From Nitrospirota bacterium (GTDB taxonomy: Bacteria > Nitrospirota > Nitrospiria > Nitrospirales > Nitrospiraceae): a DNA stretch of 32,623 nucleotides. Position numbers and translations under genes: made by a program. This document shows positions 17,711 through 25,692 of this stretch, in pieces. Numbering within the stretch: the first letter of the stretch is position 1; each line of letters opens with the position of its first letter. A model generated the notes under the pieces. The model had not been told where the DNA came from. It worked only from the letters and a program-made list of their open reading frames with translations, and searched no databases. The stretch lies in the NCBI GenBank assembly GCA_028876065.1, contig JAGWTI010000033.1, positions 1-32,623 on the forward strand, in the 5' to 3' direction.

Positions 17711-19441
17711 ATGCTGGACCGTTACTACGAACAAGAACTCCGGCACCTCCGGGACCTGTCCGTCCAGTTCTCCAAAGAAAATCCGGCCCTGGCTCCGATG
17801 CTCAGCGGACCGTCGTCCGACCCGGACGTCGAGCGCCTGTTGGAAGGCGTGGCGTTTTTGGTCGGCATGGCCCGCCACAAGCTTGCGGACGGGTTCCCGG
17901 AATTTATCCAGGAACTGGCGCGCCTGCTCTTTCCGCAGTACCTTCGCCCGATCCCGTGCACCAGCGTCATCGTATTTGCCCCCGCGGGCAAGCTCAACGA
18001 GCCGGCCCACGTGCCCGCCGGCGTGGAGGTCAATTCGGCCCCGGTGGAAGGCACCTCCTGCGTCTTTCGCACCTGTTACGAGGTGGAGGTCTACCCGATC
18101 GCGTTGCAGGACGTGCAAGTGGTGAAAAAGCCGGGGGCGCCGGCGGCGATCAAGCTGGCCTTCGAACTGAACGGCATGGCGCTGCCGCAATGGAAAGCGT
18201 CCACCCTGCGCCTGTTCCTGGCCGGGGCGTTCCCTGACGCGTCCAAACTCTTTCTGCTCCTGAGCCGCTATCTCCAGAGCATCGTCGTCGGCGCCCCCAA
18301 CGCCGGTACGCTCACGCTGCCCCCCGACGCGTTGACGCCGGTGGGCTTTTCCAGGGCGCAGGCGCTCCTGCCCTATCCGTCGCACATCTATCCGGGCTAC
18401 CGGCTCTTGCAGGAATACTTCGTCTTGCCCGAAAAGTTTTTCTTTCTGGATTTGGACGGGCTGGATCGCTGGGACAACCGTGGAACGGGGACCAAGTTCG
18501 ACGTGGAGTTCCGTCTGCGCGACATCCCCGACTGGATGCCGGAGGTCCGGCGCGACAGCATCGTCTTGCACGCCACCCCCGCGATCAATCTGTTCCCCTA
18601 CGACGCCAGCCCCATCGCGTTGGAGCATCAGCGCAGCGAGTACGAAGTCACGCCCGCCGGCGCGACGAAGGCCCATTACCAAATCCATACGATCGATCAG
18701 GTCGTCGGATTCCGGCAAGGCGTGACGCAGGAAAAACCCTACTACCCGTTCGGGTTCTTCCGGCAGCCGACGGAAGAGGAGAGCGGCACGTACCACACCG
18801 TGCTCAAGCCTTCGGCGGTGACGCGAGGCACCGATGTCTACTTGTCGGTCATCTATGCGCCGGACGAAGTGCCCGGCGAGGAGACCCTCTCCATCAAGTT
18901 GACCTGCACGAACGGCACATTGCCCGAGAATCTCTTGATGGGGGACGTTTCCAAGCCCAGCGGCACCTCGCCGGAACGGCTGACATTCAAAAACATCCGC
19001 CCGCCGACGGCGTTTCAGATGGCGCCGGCCAACGATGCGTTGCTCTGGCGGCTGCTCTCGCATCTGACCTTGAACTATTTCTCGATGGCTACGGCGCAGA
19101 ACCTGAAAACCCTCCTGTCGCTCTATTTGTTTTCGGAGGCGCACGAACGGGGGCTCGATGTGGCGAACCGGAAACGGATCGACAGCATTCTGGAAGTCAA
19201 GGCCGAAGCGGCCAGCCGCCTGGTCTCCGGCTACCTGATGCGGGGCTGGAACATCCGGGTGAAATGCCAGCCGGATCATTTCGCCGGCGAGGGCGACCTG
19301 TTCCTGTTCGGTTGCATCCTCGACCATTTCCTGGGATGTTATGCGGGGCTCAACTCGTACACCCGGTTTGAGATCGAAGATGCCTTCACGGGAGAACGGT
19401 ATCAATGGCCGGAACGGATCGGGCAGCAACGGTTGATCTGA
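17711..19441 (+). CDS. tssF: TssF, type VI baseplate subunit
   Basis: The 576-residue protein starts MLDRYYEQELRHLRDLSVQFS and continues with PALAPMLSGPSSDPDVERLLEGVAFL and the characteristic FPEFIQELARLLFPQYLRPIPC, all typical of the TssF/VasA/ImpG family. TssF dimers with TssG form the wedge of the baseplate around the VgrG hub. It is slightly shorter than the common 590-630 residues. The stop overlaps the tssG start by 37 bp, indicating coupled translation. No clear ribosome site precedes the ATG; a 113-bp gap with a weak GCCAAG/CTTGGC inverted repeat separates it from tssE. Confidence 0.95.
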   Translation: MLDRYYEQELRHLRDLSVQFSKENPALAPMLSGPSSDPDVERLLEGVAFLVGMARHKLADGFPEFIQELARLLFPQYLRPIPCTSVIVFAPAGKLNEPAHVPAGVEVNSAPVEGTSCVFRTCYEVEVYPIALQDVQVVKKPGAPAAIKLAFELNGMALPQWKASTLRLFLAGAFPDASKLFLLLSRYLQSIVVGAPNAGTLTLPPDALTPVGFSRAQALLPYPSHIYPGYRLLQEYFVLPEKFFFLDLDGLDRWDNRGTGTKFDVEFRLRDIPDWMPEVRRDSIVLHATPAINLFPYDASPIALEHQRSEYEVTPAGATKAHYQIHTIDQVVGFRQGVTQEKPYYPFGFFRQPTEEESGTYHTVLKPSAVTRGTDVYLSVIYAPDEVPGEETLSIKLTCTNGTLPENLLMGDVSKPSGTSPERLTFKNIRPPTAFQMAPANDALLWRLLSHLTLNYFSMATAQNLKTLLSLYLFSEAHERGLDVANRKRIDSILEVKAEAASRLVSGYLMRGWNIRVKCQPDHFAGEGDLFLFGCILDHFLGCYAGLNSYTRFEIEDAFTGERYQWPERIGQQRLI

Positions 19442-20430
19442 CCGCCAGACTTCTCCGGGACGCCCCCTCGTTCACGTTTTTTCAGGCGATCCGGTTGCTG
19501 CAGGGCATCCTGCGTCAGGAGCGGGGCGAGGGCGGCCCGCCGGCCGATGTCTGGGACCGGATTCACATCCGGCCGAACCTGAGCCTGGCGTTTCCCGAAA
19601 CCGATCTTGACGCCATCGAGGCCTTGCCCGATCACAACGGCTATCGGGTCACGGCCAACTTCTACGGACTCTACGGCGTGTCCTCGCCGCTCCCGACTTT
19701 CTACACCGAAGACCTGATCGAAGAGCAGCGGGCCGACAAGCGCGCGGTTCGGGCGTTTCTGGATATCTTCCACTACGCCATCTATCCGATCTTCTTCGAG
19801 GCCTGGGCGAAAAATCGGCAGTTCCTGACCATCTACGAGGAAGGTAACGCCGCGCATCTCGATCAACTCTATGCGTTGATCGGGTTCGGCGAACCGGCGA
19901 TCCGCGATCGGCAACCCCATGCCTATCAGCTCCTGCGGTATGCCGGCCTCTTTACTCAGTCCCCGCGATCGGCCATGGGACTGGAAACGCTGTTGAGCGA
20001 TGCGCTGGCGCACGTTCCGGTCGCCGTCGAGTCCTGTGTGCCCAAAAAGATGGATATCCCCGCCGACCAACGGCTGATTCTGGGCGAGGCCCGGGACCTG
20101 TCGGGGCAGGGCCGACTGGGGCAAGGGGCCTGGCTGGGGCAGTCGTTGGACGACCGGATGAATCATTTCTTGATCCGCGTCGGGCCCGTGTCCGCGGAGC
20201 AGTACCATCAACTGCTGCCCGGACAGCCCCAATATGGATGGTTGAAGTATCTGGTCCGGCTGTATCTGGTCGGGTGTCTGGGCAGCACGTTACAATTGGT
20301 GCTCAAGGCCGGCAGTCTTCAACCGGCCTGCCTGGGTGTCGTACAATGGGGCCGGTTGGGATTGGATACCTGGATCTTTTCCGGCACGTACGAGCAAGAG
20401 GGACGGGTGCCGTTCGCGCTCTATCATTAA
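19405..20430 (+). CDS. tssG: TssG, type VI baseplate subunit
   Basis: The 341-residue protein matches TssG/ImpH/VasB in length and layout: an early FTFFQAIRLLQGIL, RIHIRPNLSLAFPETDLDAIE, the conserved NFYGLYGVSSPLPTFYTEDL, and DIFHYAIYPIFFEAWAKNR. TssG bridges two TssF copies in the baseplate. Its ATG is inside tssF (37-bp overlap) and is preceded by GGGAGAA. It is followed by clpV after 27 bp. The C-terminal half contains PGQPQYGWLKYLVRLYLVG, as expected. Confidence 0.94.
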   Translation: MAGTDRAATVDLTARLLRDAPSFTFFQAIRLLQGILRQERGEGGPPADVWDRIHIRPNLSLAFPETDLDAIEALPDHNGYRVTANFYGLYGVSSPLPTFYTEDLIEEQRADKRAVRAFLDIFHYAIYPIFFEAWAKNRQFLTIYEEGNAAHLDQLYALIGFGEPAIRDRQPHAYQLLRYAGLFTQSPRSAMGLETLLSDALAHVPVAVESCVPKKMDIPADQRLILGEARDLSGQGRLGQGAWLGQSLDDRMNHFLIRVGPVSAEQYHQLLPGQPQYGWLKYLVRLYLVGCLGSTLQLVLKAGSLQPACLGVVQWGRLGLDTWIFSGTYEQEGRVPFALYH

Positions 20431-20457
20431 TCTTCAATCGTCGCAATCGAGGGCACT

Positions 20458-23097
20458 ATGATTCTCGTCGACCTGAAACCGCTGATCTCCCGCTTGAACC
20501 CCTATTGCACCCAGGCCCTGGAAGGGGCGGCGGGGCTCTGCCTGTCCCGCGGCAATTACGAAGTGACCGTGGAACATCTCTTCAGCAAGCTGCTGGAGGA
20601 CCTGCAGGCCGATTTCTCGCTGATCCTCCGTCAAAGCGACCTCGATGCGGCCTTGGCCAAGCGGGCGATCGACCAAGCCATCGAAGATTTTCGGACGGGC
20701 AACAGCGGGAAGCCGGTCTTCTCGCCCCTCTTGCTGGAGCTGATCCAGGACGCCTGGCTGGTGTCCTCGATCAACCTGCTGGAGTCGCGCATCCGGTCGG
20801 GGGCCCTGCTCCTGGCGTTTTTGAGCCGGGCCGCCTTCTTCGCCTCCGGCAGCTACGTGGACATGCTCAAGTCCGTCAATCGGGACGTGCTGCTCGCGAA
20901 ATTCGGAGACTGGACCAGGGGGTCGGTCGAGACCTCGACGGCGGGCGGCCCTGCGGCCGCAGGCGAGGCGCATGCCGGCGCAGCCGGGGGCGGGGGCACG
21001 GCCCTGAGCCGCTTCTGCACCGACTTCACCGCCAAGGCCAAGTCGGGCGAGATCGATCCGGTCTTCGGCCGCGACCAGGAGATCCGGCAGATGGTGGACA
21101 TTCTGGCGCGGCGGCGGAAGAACAACCCGATCGCGGTCGGCGATCCCGGGGTCGGCAAGACGGCGCTCGTCGAAGGGCTGGCGCTTCGGATCGTGCAGGG
21201 CGACGTGCCGGAGATCATTCGGGACATCACGCTGCTGGGGTTGGACATGGGATTGCTGGAAGCGGGCGCCGGCGTGAAGGGCGAATTCGAGAACCGCTTG
21301 AAAGGCGTGATCAACGAGATCAAGGCCTCGCCCAAACCCATCATCCTGTTCATCGACGAGGCCCATACCTTGATCGGCGCGGGCGGCTCGGCCGGCGGCG
21401 GCGACGCCGCCAATCTGCTCAAGCCGGCGCTGGCGCGCGGGGAACTGCGCACGATCGCGGCCACGACCTGGAGCGAATACAAGAAGTACTTCGAAAAGGA
21501 CCCGGCCCTGGCCCGCCGCTTCCAATTGGTGAAGCTGGACGAGCCGTCCGTGGACACGGCGGTCGTCATCCTGCGCGGGCTGCGCGACAACTACGAGGCG
21601 GCGCACAAGGTGGTGATGCGGGACGACGCCATCGTCGCGGCGGCGGAGCTCTCCAGCCGTTACATCAGCGGCCGCCAACTGCCGGACAAGGCCGTGGATC
21701 TCCTGGACACGAGCGCCGCGCGGGTGAAGGTCAACCTCTCCTCCACCCCCGACGTGGTGGAGGACAAGGAGCGCCGCATCCAGGCCCTTCAACGGGAGCA
21801 GCGGGCGCTGGAACGGGACCGGGACAACGGGCAAGTCGTGGACGAGGCCCGGCTCAAGGAGATCACGACGGAGGTTGCGGCGCTGACCAAGGAGGTCGAG
21901 GCCCTCCGGGCCAGGTGGCAGAAGGAAAAAACGGCGGGCGAGAAAGTCGTCCAGCTCCGACAGAAGCTGGCCGAGGCCCGAGCCAAGGGCGAGTCGGCGG
22001 CGACGGTGACCAAGCTCCAGGGCGAGGCGGAGCGGGCCATGGCGGAGTTCAAGAAACTCCAGGGGGACACCCCGCTGATCCGGGTGGAGGTGGACCCGGA
22101 CGTGGTGGCGAAGGTCGTCTCCGACTGGACCGGCATCCCGCTGGGCAAGGTGCTCCGCGACCAGGCTCAAAATACCCTGCACATGGACCGGCTCCTCAAG
22201 AAGCGCATTCAGGGGCAGGACCATGCCATGGATCAGATCGCGGAGATTCTCAAGGCCGCCAAGTCGGGGGTCAAGGACCCCAACCTGCCGGAGGGGGTCT
22301 TCCTGCTGGTCGGCCCCAGCGGCACGGGGAAGACCGAGACGGCCCTGACCGTGGCCGACATGATGTTCGGCGGCGAACAGTCGGTCATCACGATCAACAT
22401 GAGCGAGTTCCAGGAGAAGCACACGGTCAGCCGCCTGATCGGCTCGCCGCCCGGCTACGTCGGCTACGGGGAGGGGGGCGTGCTGACCGAAGGCGTGCGC
22501 CAGCGGCCCTACTCCGTCGTCCTGCTGGACGAGGTCGAGAAGGGGCACCTGGACGTGCTGAACCTGTTCTATCAAATTTTCGACAAGGGCGCCTGCGCCG
22601 ACGGCGAGGGGCGGATCATCAACTTCCGGAACACGGTGCTGTTCCTGACGAGCAACCTGGCGACCGACGTGATCGCGGAACTCACCCAGGGCGGGACGCG
22701 GCCGCCGTTGGAGACGGTGATGGGCGCGGTCCGGCCCCTGCTCAGCAACCATTTCAAGCCGGCGCTGCTGGCCCGCATGACGGTCATTCCCTATTACCTG
22801 CTGGAGCCGGAGGCGATGAAGGGGATCGTGCGGTTGAAACTCAACAAGCTCGTGTCGCGCCTGGCCGAGAACAACAAGATGACGATGACCTACACGGACA
22901 AGGTCGTGGATCAGATCACGGCGCGTTGCACGGAGTCCGAGACCGGCGCCCGGAACATCGACTTCATCCTGCGGGGGACGATCATGCCCCAGCTCTCGCA
23001 GGAGATTCTCAAACACATGGCCGACGGGACCATGCCGTCGAGCGTGAACCTGGATGTCGCCGCCGACGGGAGCTTCGCGCTCACGTTCAAGGCTTGA
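20458..23097 (+). CDS. clpV: ClpV (TssH), AAA+ ATPase of the type VI secretion system
   Basis: The 879-residue protein is a ClpB-like double AAA+ ATPase. An N-terminal Clp repeat region (residues 1-160) is followed by a Ala/Gly-rich linker, AAA1 with Walker A GDPGVGKTAL (about 225-234) and Walker B ILFIDEAHTLIG, a long M-domain coiled coil of about 100 residues (EDKERRIQALQREQRALERD onward), and AAA2 with GPSGTGKTET (about 618-627) and VVLLDEVEKGH. The context and N-terminus fit ClpV, which disassembles contracted sheath, more than housekeeping ClpB. A GAGGG site precedes the ATG. A terminator-like hairpin follows directly downstream. Confidence 0.95.
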   Translation: MILVDLKPLISRLNPYCTQALEGAAGLCLSRGNYEVTVEHLFSKLLEDLQADFSLILRQSDLDAALAKRAIDQAIEDFRTGNSGKPVFSPLLLELIQDAWLVSSINLLESRIRSGALLLAFLSRAAFFASGSYVDMLKSVNRDVLLAKFGDWTRGSVETSTAGGPAAAGEAHAGAAGGGGTALSRFCTDFTAKAKSGEIDPVFGRDQEIRQMVDILARRRKNNPIAVGDPGVGKTALVEGLALRIVQGDVPEIIRDITLLGLDMGLLEAGAGVKGEFENRLKGVINEIKASPKPIILFIDEAHTLIGAGGSAGGGDAANLLKPALARGELRTIAATTWSEYKKYFEKDPALARRFQLVKLDEPSVDTAVVILRGLRDNYEAAHKVVMRDDAIVAAAELSSRYISGRQLPDKAVDLLDTSAARVKVNLSSTPDVVEDKERRIQALQREQRALERDRDNGQVVDEARLKEITTEVAALTKEVEALRARWQKEKTAGEKVVQLRQKLAEARAKGESAATVTKLQGEAERAMAEFKKLQGDTPLIRVEVDPDVVAKVVSDWTGIPLGKVLRDQAQNTLHMDRLLKKRIQGQDHAMDQIAEILKAAKSGVKDPNLPEGVFLLVGPSGTGKTETALTVADMMFGGEQSVITINMSEFQEKHTVSRLIGSPPGYVGYGEGGVLTEGVRQRPYSVVLLDEVEKGHLDVLNLFYQIFDKGACADGEGRIINFRNTVLFLTSNLATDVIAELTQGGTRPPLETVMGAVRPLLSNHFKPALLARMTVIPYYLLEPEAMKGIVRLKLNKLVSRLAENNKMTMTYTDKVVDQITARCTESETGARNIDFILRGTIMPQLSQEILKHMADGTMPSSVNLDVAADGSFALTFKA

Positions 23098-23126
23098 TCG
23101 GACCGGTCGAAGGAGCGCCTGGGTGT

Positions 23127-23163
23127 CGCCCGCTCGCCGTTTGGGGAGCGGGCGCGCCTTTTT
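23127..23163 (+). terminator. Rho-independent terminator between clpV and vgrG1
   Basis: CGCCCGCTC (23127-23135) and GAGCGGGCG (23146-23154) form a perfect nine-base-pair GC-rich stem with a 10-base loop, followed by CGCC and five T residues. The vgrG1 ribosome site GAGGAGG begins immediately after. The position between co-oriented type VI genes suggests partial termination or attenuation of vgrG1. Confidence 0.75.
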
Positions 23164-23177
23164 GAGGAGGATGGGAC

Positions 23178-25562
23178 ATGCCCGCATTCAACGAACAACT
23201 GGGGGATCAGCGTCGCTTCGCCTTCACCTCGACCGCCGTCCCGGCCGACACCTTCGGCGTGGTGGAGATGGAAGGGATCGAGGCCCTCTCGCAGCCCTAC
23301 GAGTTCACGCTCACGCTCATCGCCGAACGGGTGGACGTCCCCGTGGAGACGTTGCTCAATCGACCGGCGACGTTCACGATTTACGGGCAACCGGGCGGCG
23401 GCGCCCCGGTGCCGTATCACGGCATCATCCGGGCCTGCGAGCAATTGCATCAGGTCGGCCCGTACACCCTCTACCGGGTGGTGTTGGTCCCCCGACTCTG
23501 GCGGCTCTCGCGAGCCCGCGAGTCGGAAGTGTACCTGGGCATGACGATCCCGCAGATGATCGAGCGCGTGCTGACGGACGCCGGGCTGGGGGGCGACAAC
23601 CATGCGTTGCAACTCAACGCGTACTACAAGGTCTGGTCCTACTATTGCCAGTACCAGGAGACCAACTTCGCGTTCATTTCCAGGCTGATGGAGCGGGTCG
23701 GGATCTATTACTTTTTCGAACAGCGCCGCGGCGCCGAGAAACTCCGGCTGGTGGATTCCCTCACGTTCCACGATCACACCAAGCAGGTCGTGCCCTATCT
23801 GGCGTCCGGTGACCCGGCGCTGGCGAAGCGCGAGGGCGGCATCCAGGCGTTTGTCTGCAAACAGGAGCCGATGCCGAAGCAGATCGTGCTGCAGGACTAC
23901 AACTACGAGAAAGCGGCGATGGAGTTGACCGCGGAGGCGGCGGTGGATCCCAATGGCATCGGCGAGGAACGGATCTTCGGGGAGCATTATGAAAATCCGG
24001 AAGAGGGCAAGCGGCTGGCCGACATCCGCGCCCAGGAGTTCTTGTGTCGCCGGAAACAATTTTATGGAGAGGGCGACGCAACGGGGTTGCGCGCGGGCTA
24101 TTTTTTCAAGCTCGACCGGCATTACCGGGCGGACTTCAACGGCGCCTATCTGACGACTCGCGTCCGGCACGAGGGGTCGCAGGCCGCCGCCCTCTTCAGC
24201 GGGTTGAGGCCGGAGGGGCAGCCGGGCGAGCGGGAGTCCTTCTATCGCCAGGAGTTCACGGCCATTCCGGCCGCGACGCAATTCAGACCCGAGCGGCGAA
24301 CGCCCTCTCCGCGGATCGAAGGCACGATCAGCGCGTTCGTGGACGCGGAAGGCAGCGGCCAGTATGCGGAGATCGACGACCAGGGGCGCTACAAAGTCCA
24401 GGTGCCCTTCGACAAGACCGACAAACAGGCAGGGAAGGCCTCGACCTGGATCAGGAAGACGTCTCAATACTCCGGCAAGGACCACGGCATGCACTATCCC
24501 CTCCACAAGGGCACGGAGGTGTTGCTGAGCTTCGTGAACGGAGACCTCAACCAACCGGTGATCGTCGGAGCCGTGCATAACTCGGAAGCCCCCAACATCG
24601 TGACCCGCTTCAATCAAACCCAGACCGTGTTGCACACCGGCGGCAGCAACCGGATGGTGATGGAGGATCTGATCGGCAACGAGCACATTCACCTGAATAC
24701 GCCCAAGGCCAATACCACGTTGCGGATGGGCACCGGCATGCAATCTACGGTGGGCGCCCAGGCGGCCGGCTCGACGACCGACGGCTTCACGTTCAGCACG
24801 GACGCCAACTGGACGGTCAGCGCCACGGACGCCAGCACGACTCTGGAGAACGACACGCTCAACGTGAGCGACACCCAGGCAGAAACCATCGGCCGCCAAA
24901 CCACGACCTACGGCGTCCCGGCGGATATCTACAAGGAGGCGATGTGCTATTTCCCGATCCTGTCGTTCTGGGGGAATCCCACGGTGAAACGCACGATCTA
25001 CGGAGCCGAAAGCCAGTCCATCTACGGCCAGTCCAGCAAGACGGTGATCGGCAAGGCCGGGGGGACCTACGTGGGCGCCGCGGGAGACATCTACGTGACC
25101 GTCCCCGGGGCGGTCCAGGTGCCCTGCATTAGCTCCTCCGGTCACATGTACATCGGGGCCTGGGGCGACATGTGCGTCGGGACCTACGGAAAGACCATCG
25201 TCGGCGAGGAGCAAATTTTCCGCTTCGCGAACGTCATGGAATTCGCCACCTCCAAATGGGAGGCCACCGCCAGCACCCGGAAGGCCATCGGCTCCAAGCT
25301 GGAAACCCTGGGGTCGAAGATCCAGTCGGTCGGGGAAACAATCGTGTCGGCGGTCTCCTCCATCCGGTCGAGCCAATCCATGGTCGTCGTCGAAGAGATC
25401 GAGCTGACCGACCGGGGGACGAGGGTGGGGAACACCGGCGTCGACGTGGAGGAGACGGGCACGGTGGTGTGGTCTTCGGACATGCGGGTGGACGAGACGG
25501 CCACCGATATCAAGAGCGGCGAGATCGAGATGACCACCTACGGCGTGACGATGCTGGGCTGA
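23178..25562 (+). CDS. vgrG: VgrG (TssI) spike protein with C-terminal extension
   Basis: The 794-residue protein has the standard VgrG core: a gp27-like hub (residues about 10-370; RRFAFTSTAVPADTFGVVEMEG, LMERVGIYYFFEQ, HYRADFNGAYLTTRVRHEG), a gp5 OB-fold at about 382-460 and a beta-prism needle. The core ends near residue 560-570. Beyond it is an extension of some 220 residues with glycine/aromatic repeats (TIYGAESQSIYG, TYVGAAGDIYV), a short heptad stretch (about residues 704-729) and a valine/threonine-rich end. I see no recognisable toxin domain. GAGGAGG lies about nine bases before the ATG. It is paralogous to the next VgrG. Confidence 0.93.
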   Translation: MPAFNEQLGDQRRFAFTSTAVPADTFGVVEMEGIEALSQPYEFTLTLIAERVDVPVETLLNRPATFTIYGQPGGGAPVPYHGIIRACEQLHQVGPYTLYRVVLVPRLWRLSRARESEVYLGMTIPQMIERVLTDAGLGGDNHALQLNAYYKVWSYYCQYQETNFAFISRLMERVGIYYFFEQRRGAEKLRLVDSLTFHDHTKQVVPYLASGDPALAKREGGIQAFVCKQEPMPKQIVLQDYNYEKAAMELTAEAAVDPNGIGEERIFGEHYENPEEGKRLADIRAQEFLCRRKQFYGEGDATGLRAGYFFKLDRHYRADFNGAYLTTRVRHEGSQAAALFSGLRPEGQPGERESFYRQEFTAIPAATQFRPERRTPSPRIEGTISAFVDAEGSGQYAEIDDQGRYKVQVPFDKTDKQAGKASTWIRKTSQYSGKDHGMHYPLHKGTEVLLSFVNGDLNQPVIVGAVHNSEAPNIVTRFNQTQTVLHTGGSNRMVMEDLIGNEHIHLNTPKANTTLRMGTGMQSTVGAQAAGSTTDGFTFSTDANWTVSATDASTTLENDTLNVSDTQAETIGRQTTTYGVPADIYKEAMCYFPILSFWGNPTVKRTIYGAESQSIYGQSSKTVIGKAGGTYVGAAGDIYVTVPGAVQVPCISSSGHMYIGAWGDMCVGTYGKTIVGEEQIFRFANVMEFATSKWEATASTRKAIGSKLETLGSKIQSVGETIVSAVSSIRSSQSMVVVEEIELTDRGTRVGNTGVDVEETGTVVWSSDMRVDETATDIKSGEIEMTTYGVTMLG

Positions 25563-25611
25563 GTCGCGGCGCGCTTCCACGCCGATGCCGAGTCGTTCCG
25601 TCCCTCCGGCA

Positions 25612-25640
25612 TTGACTAGAGTCTCCGAATTCCGCATCCT
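25612..25640 (+). promoter_or_regulatory. Candidate promoter upstream of vgrG2
   Basis: TTGACT (25612-25617) and CATCCT (25635-25640) are spaced by 17 bases, about 50 bases before the vgrG2 start. The same -35-like hexamer, spacing and a conserved ATTCCGCATCYTRCC block recur at 28089-28117, which raises confidence that this is a functional element even though the -10-like hexamer is a weak sigma-70 match. Confidence 0.45.
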
Positions 25641-25692
25641 ACCCCCTAGGCCACGGTCCGATCTCGGGCGGGACAATTCTGTGGAGGGTGTC

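Noticed and set aside
20238-23165. 975-codon plus-strand frame overlapping tssG and clpV in another frame
   Set aside because: Arg/Gly/Pro-rich shadow translation of clpV; the ClpV frame has both Walker motifs and the M-domain.
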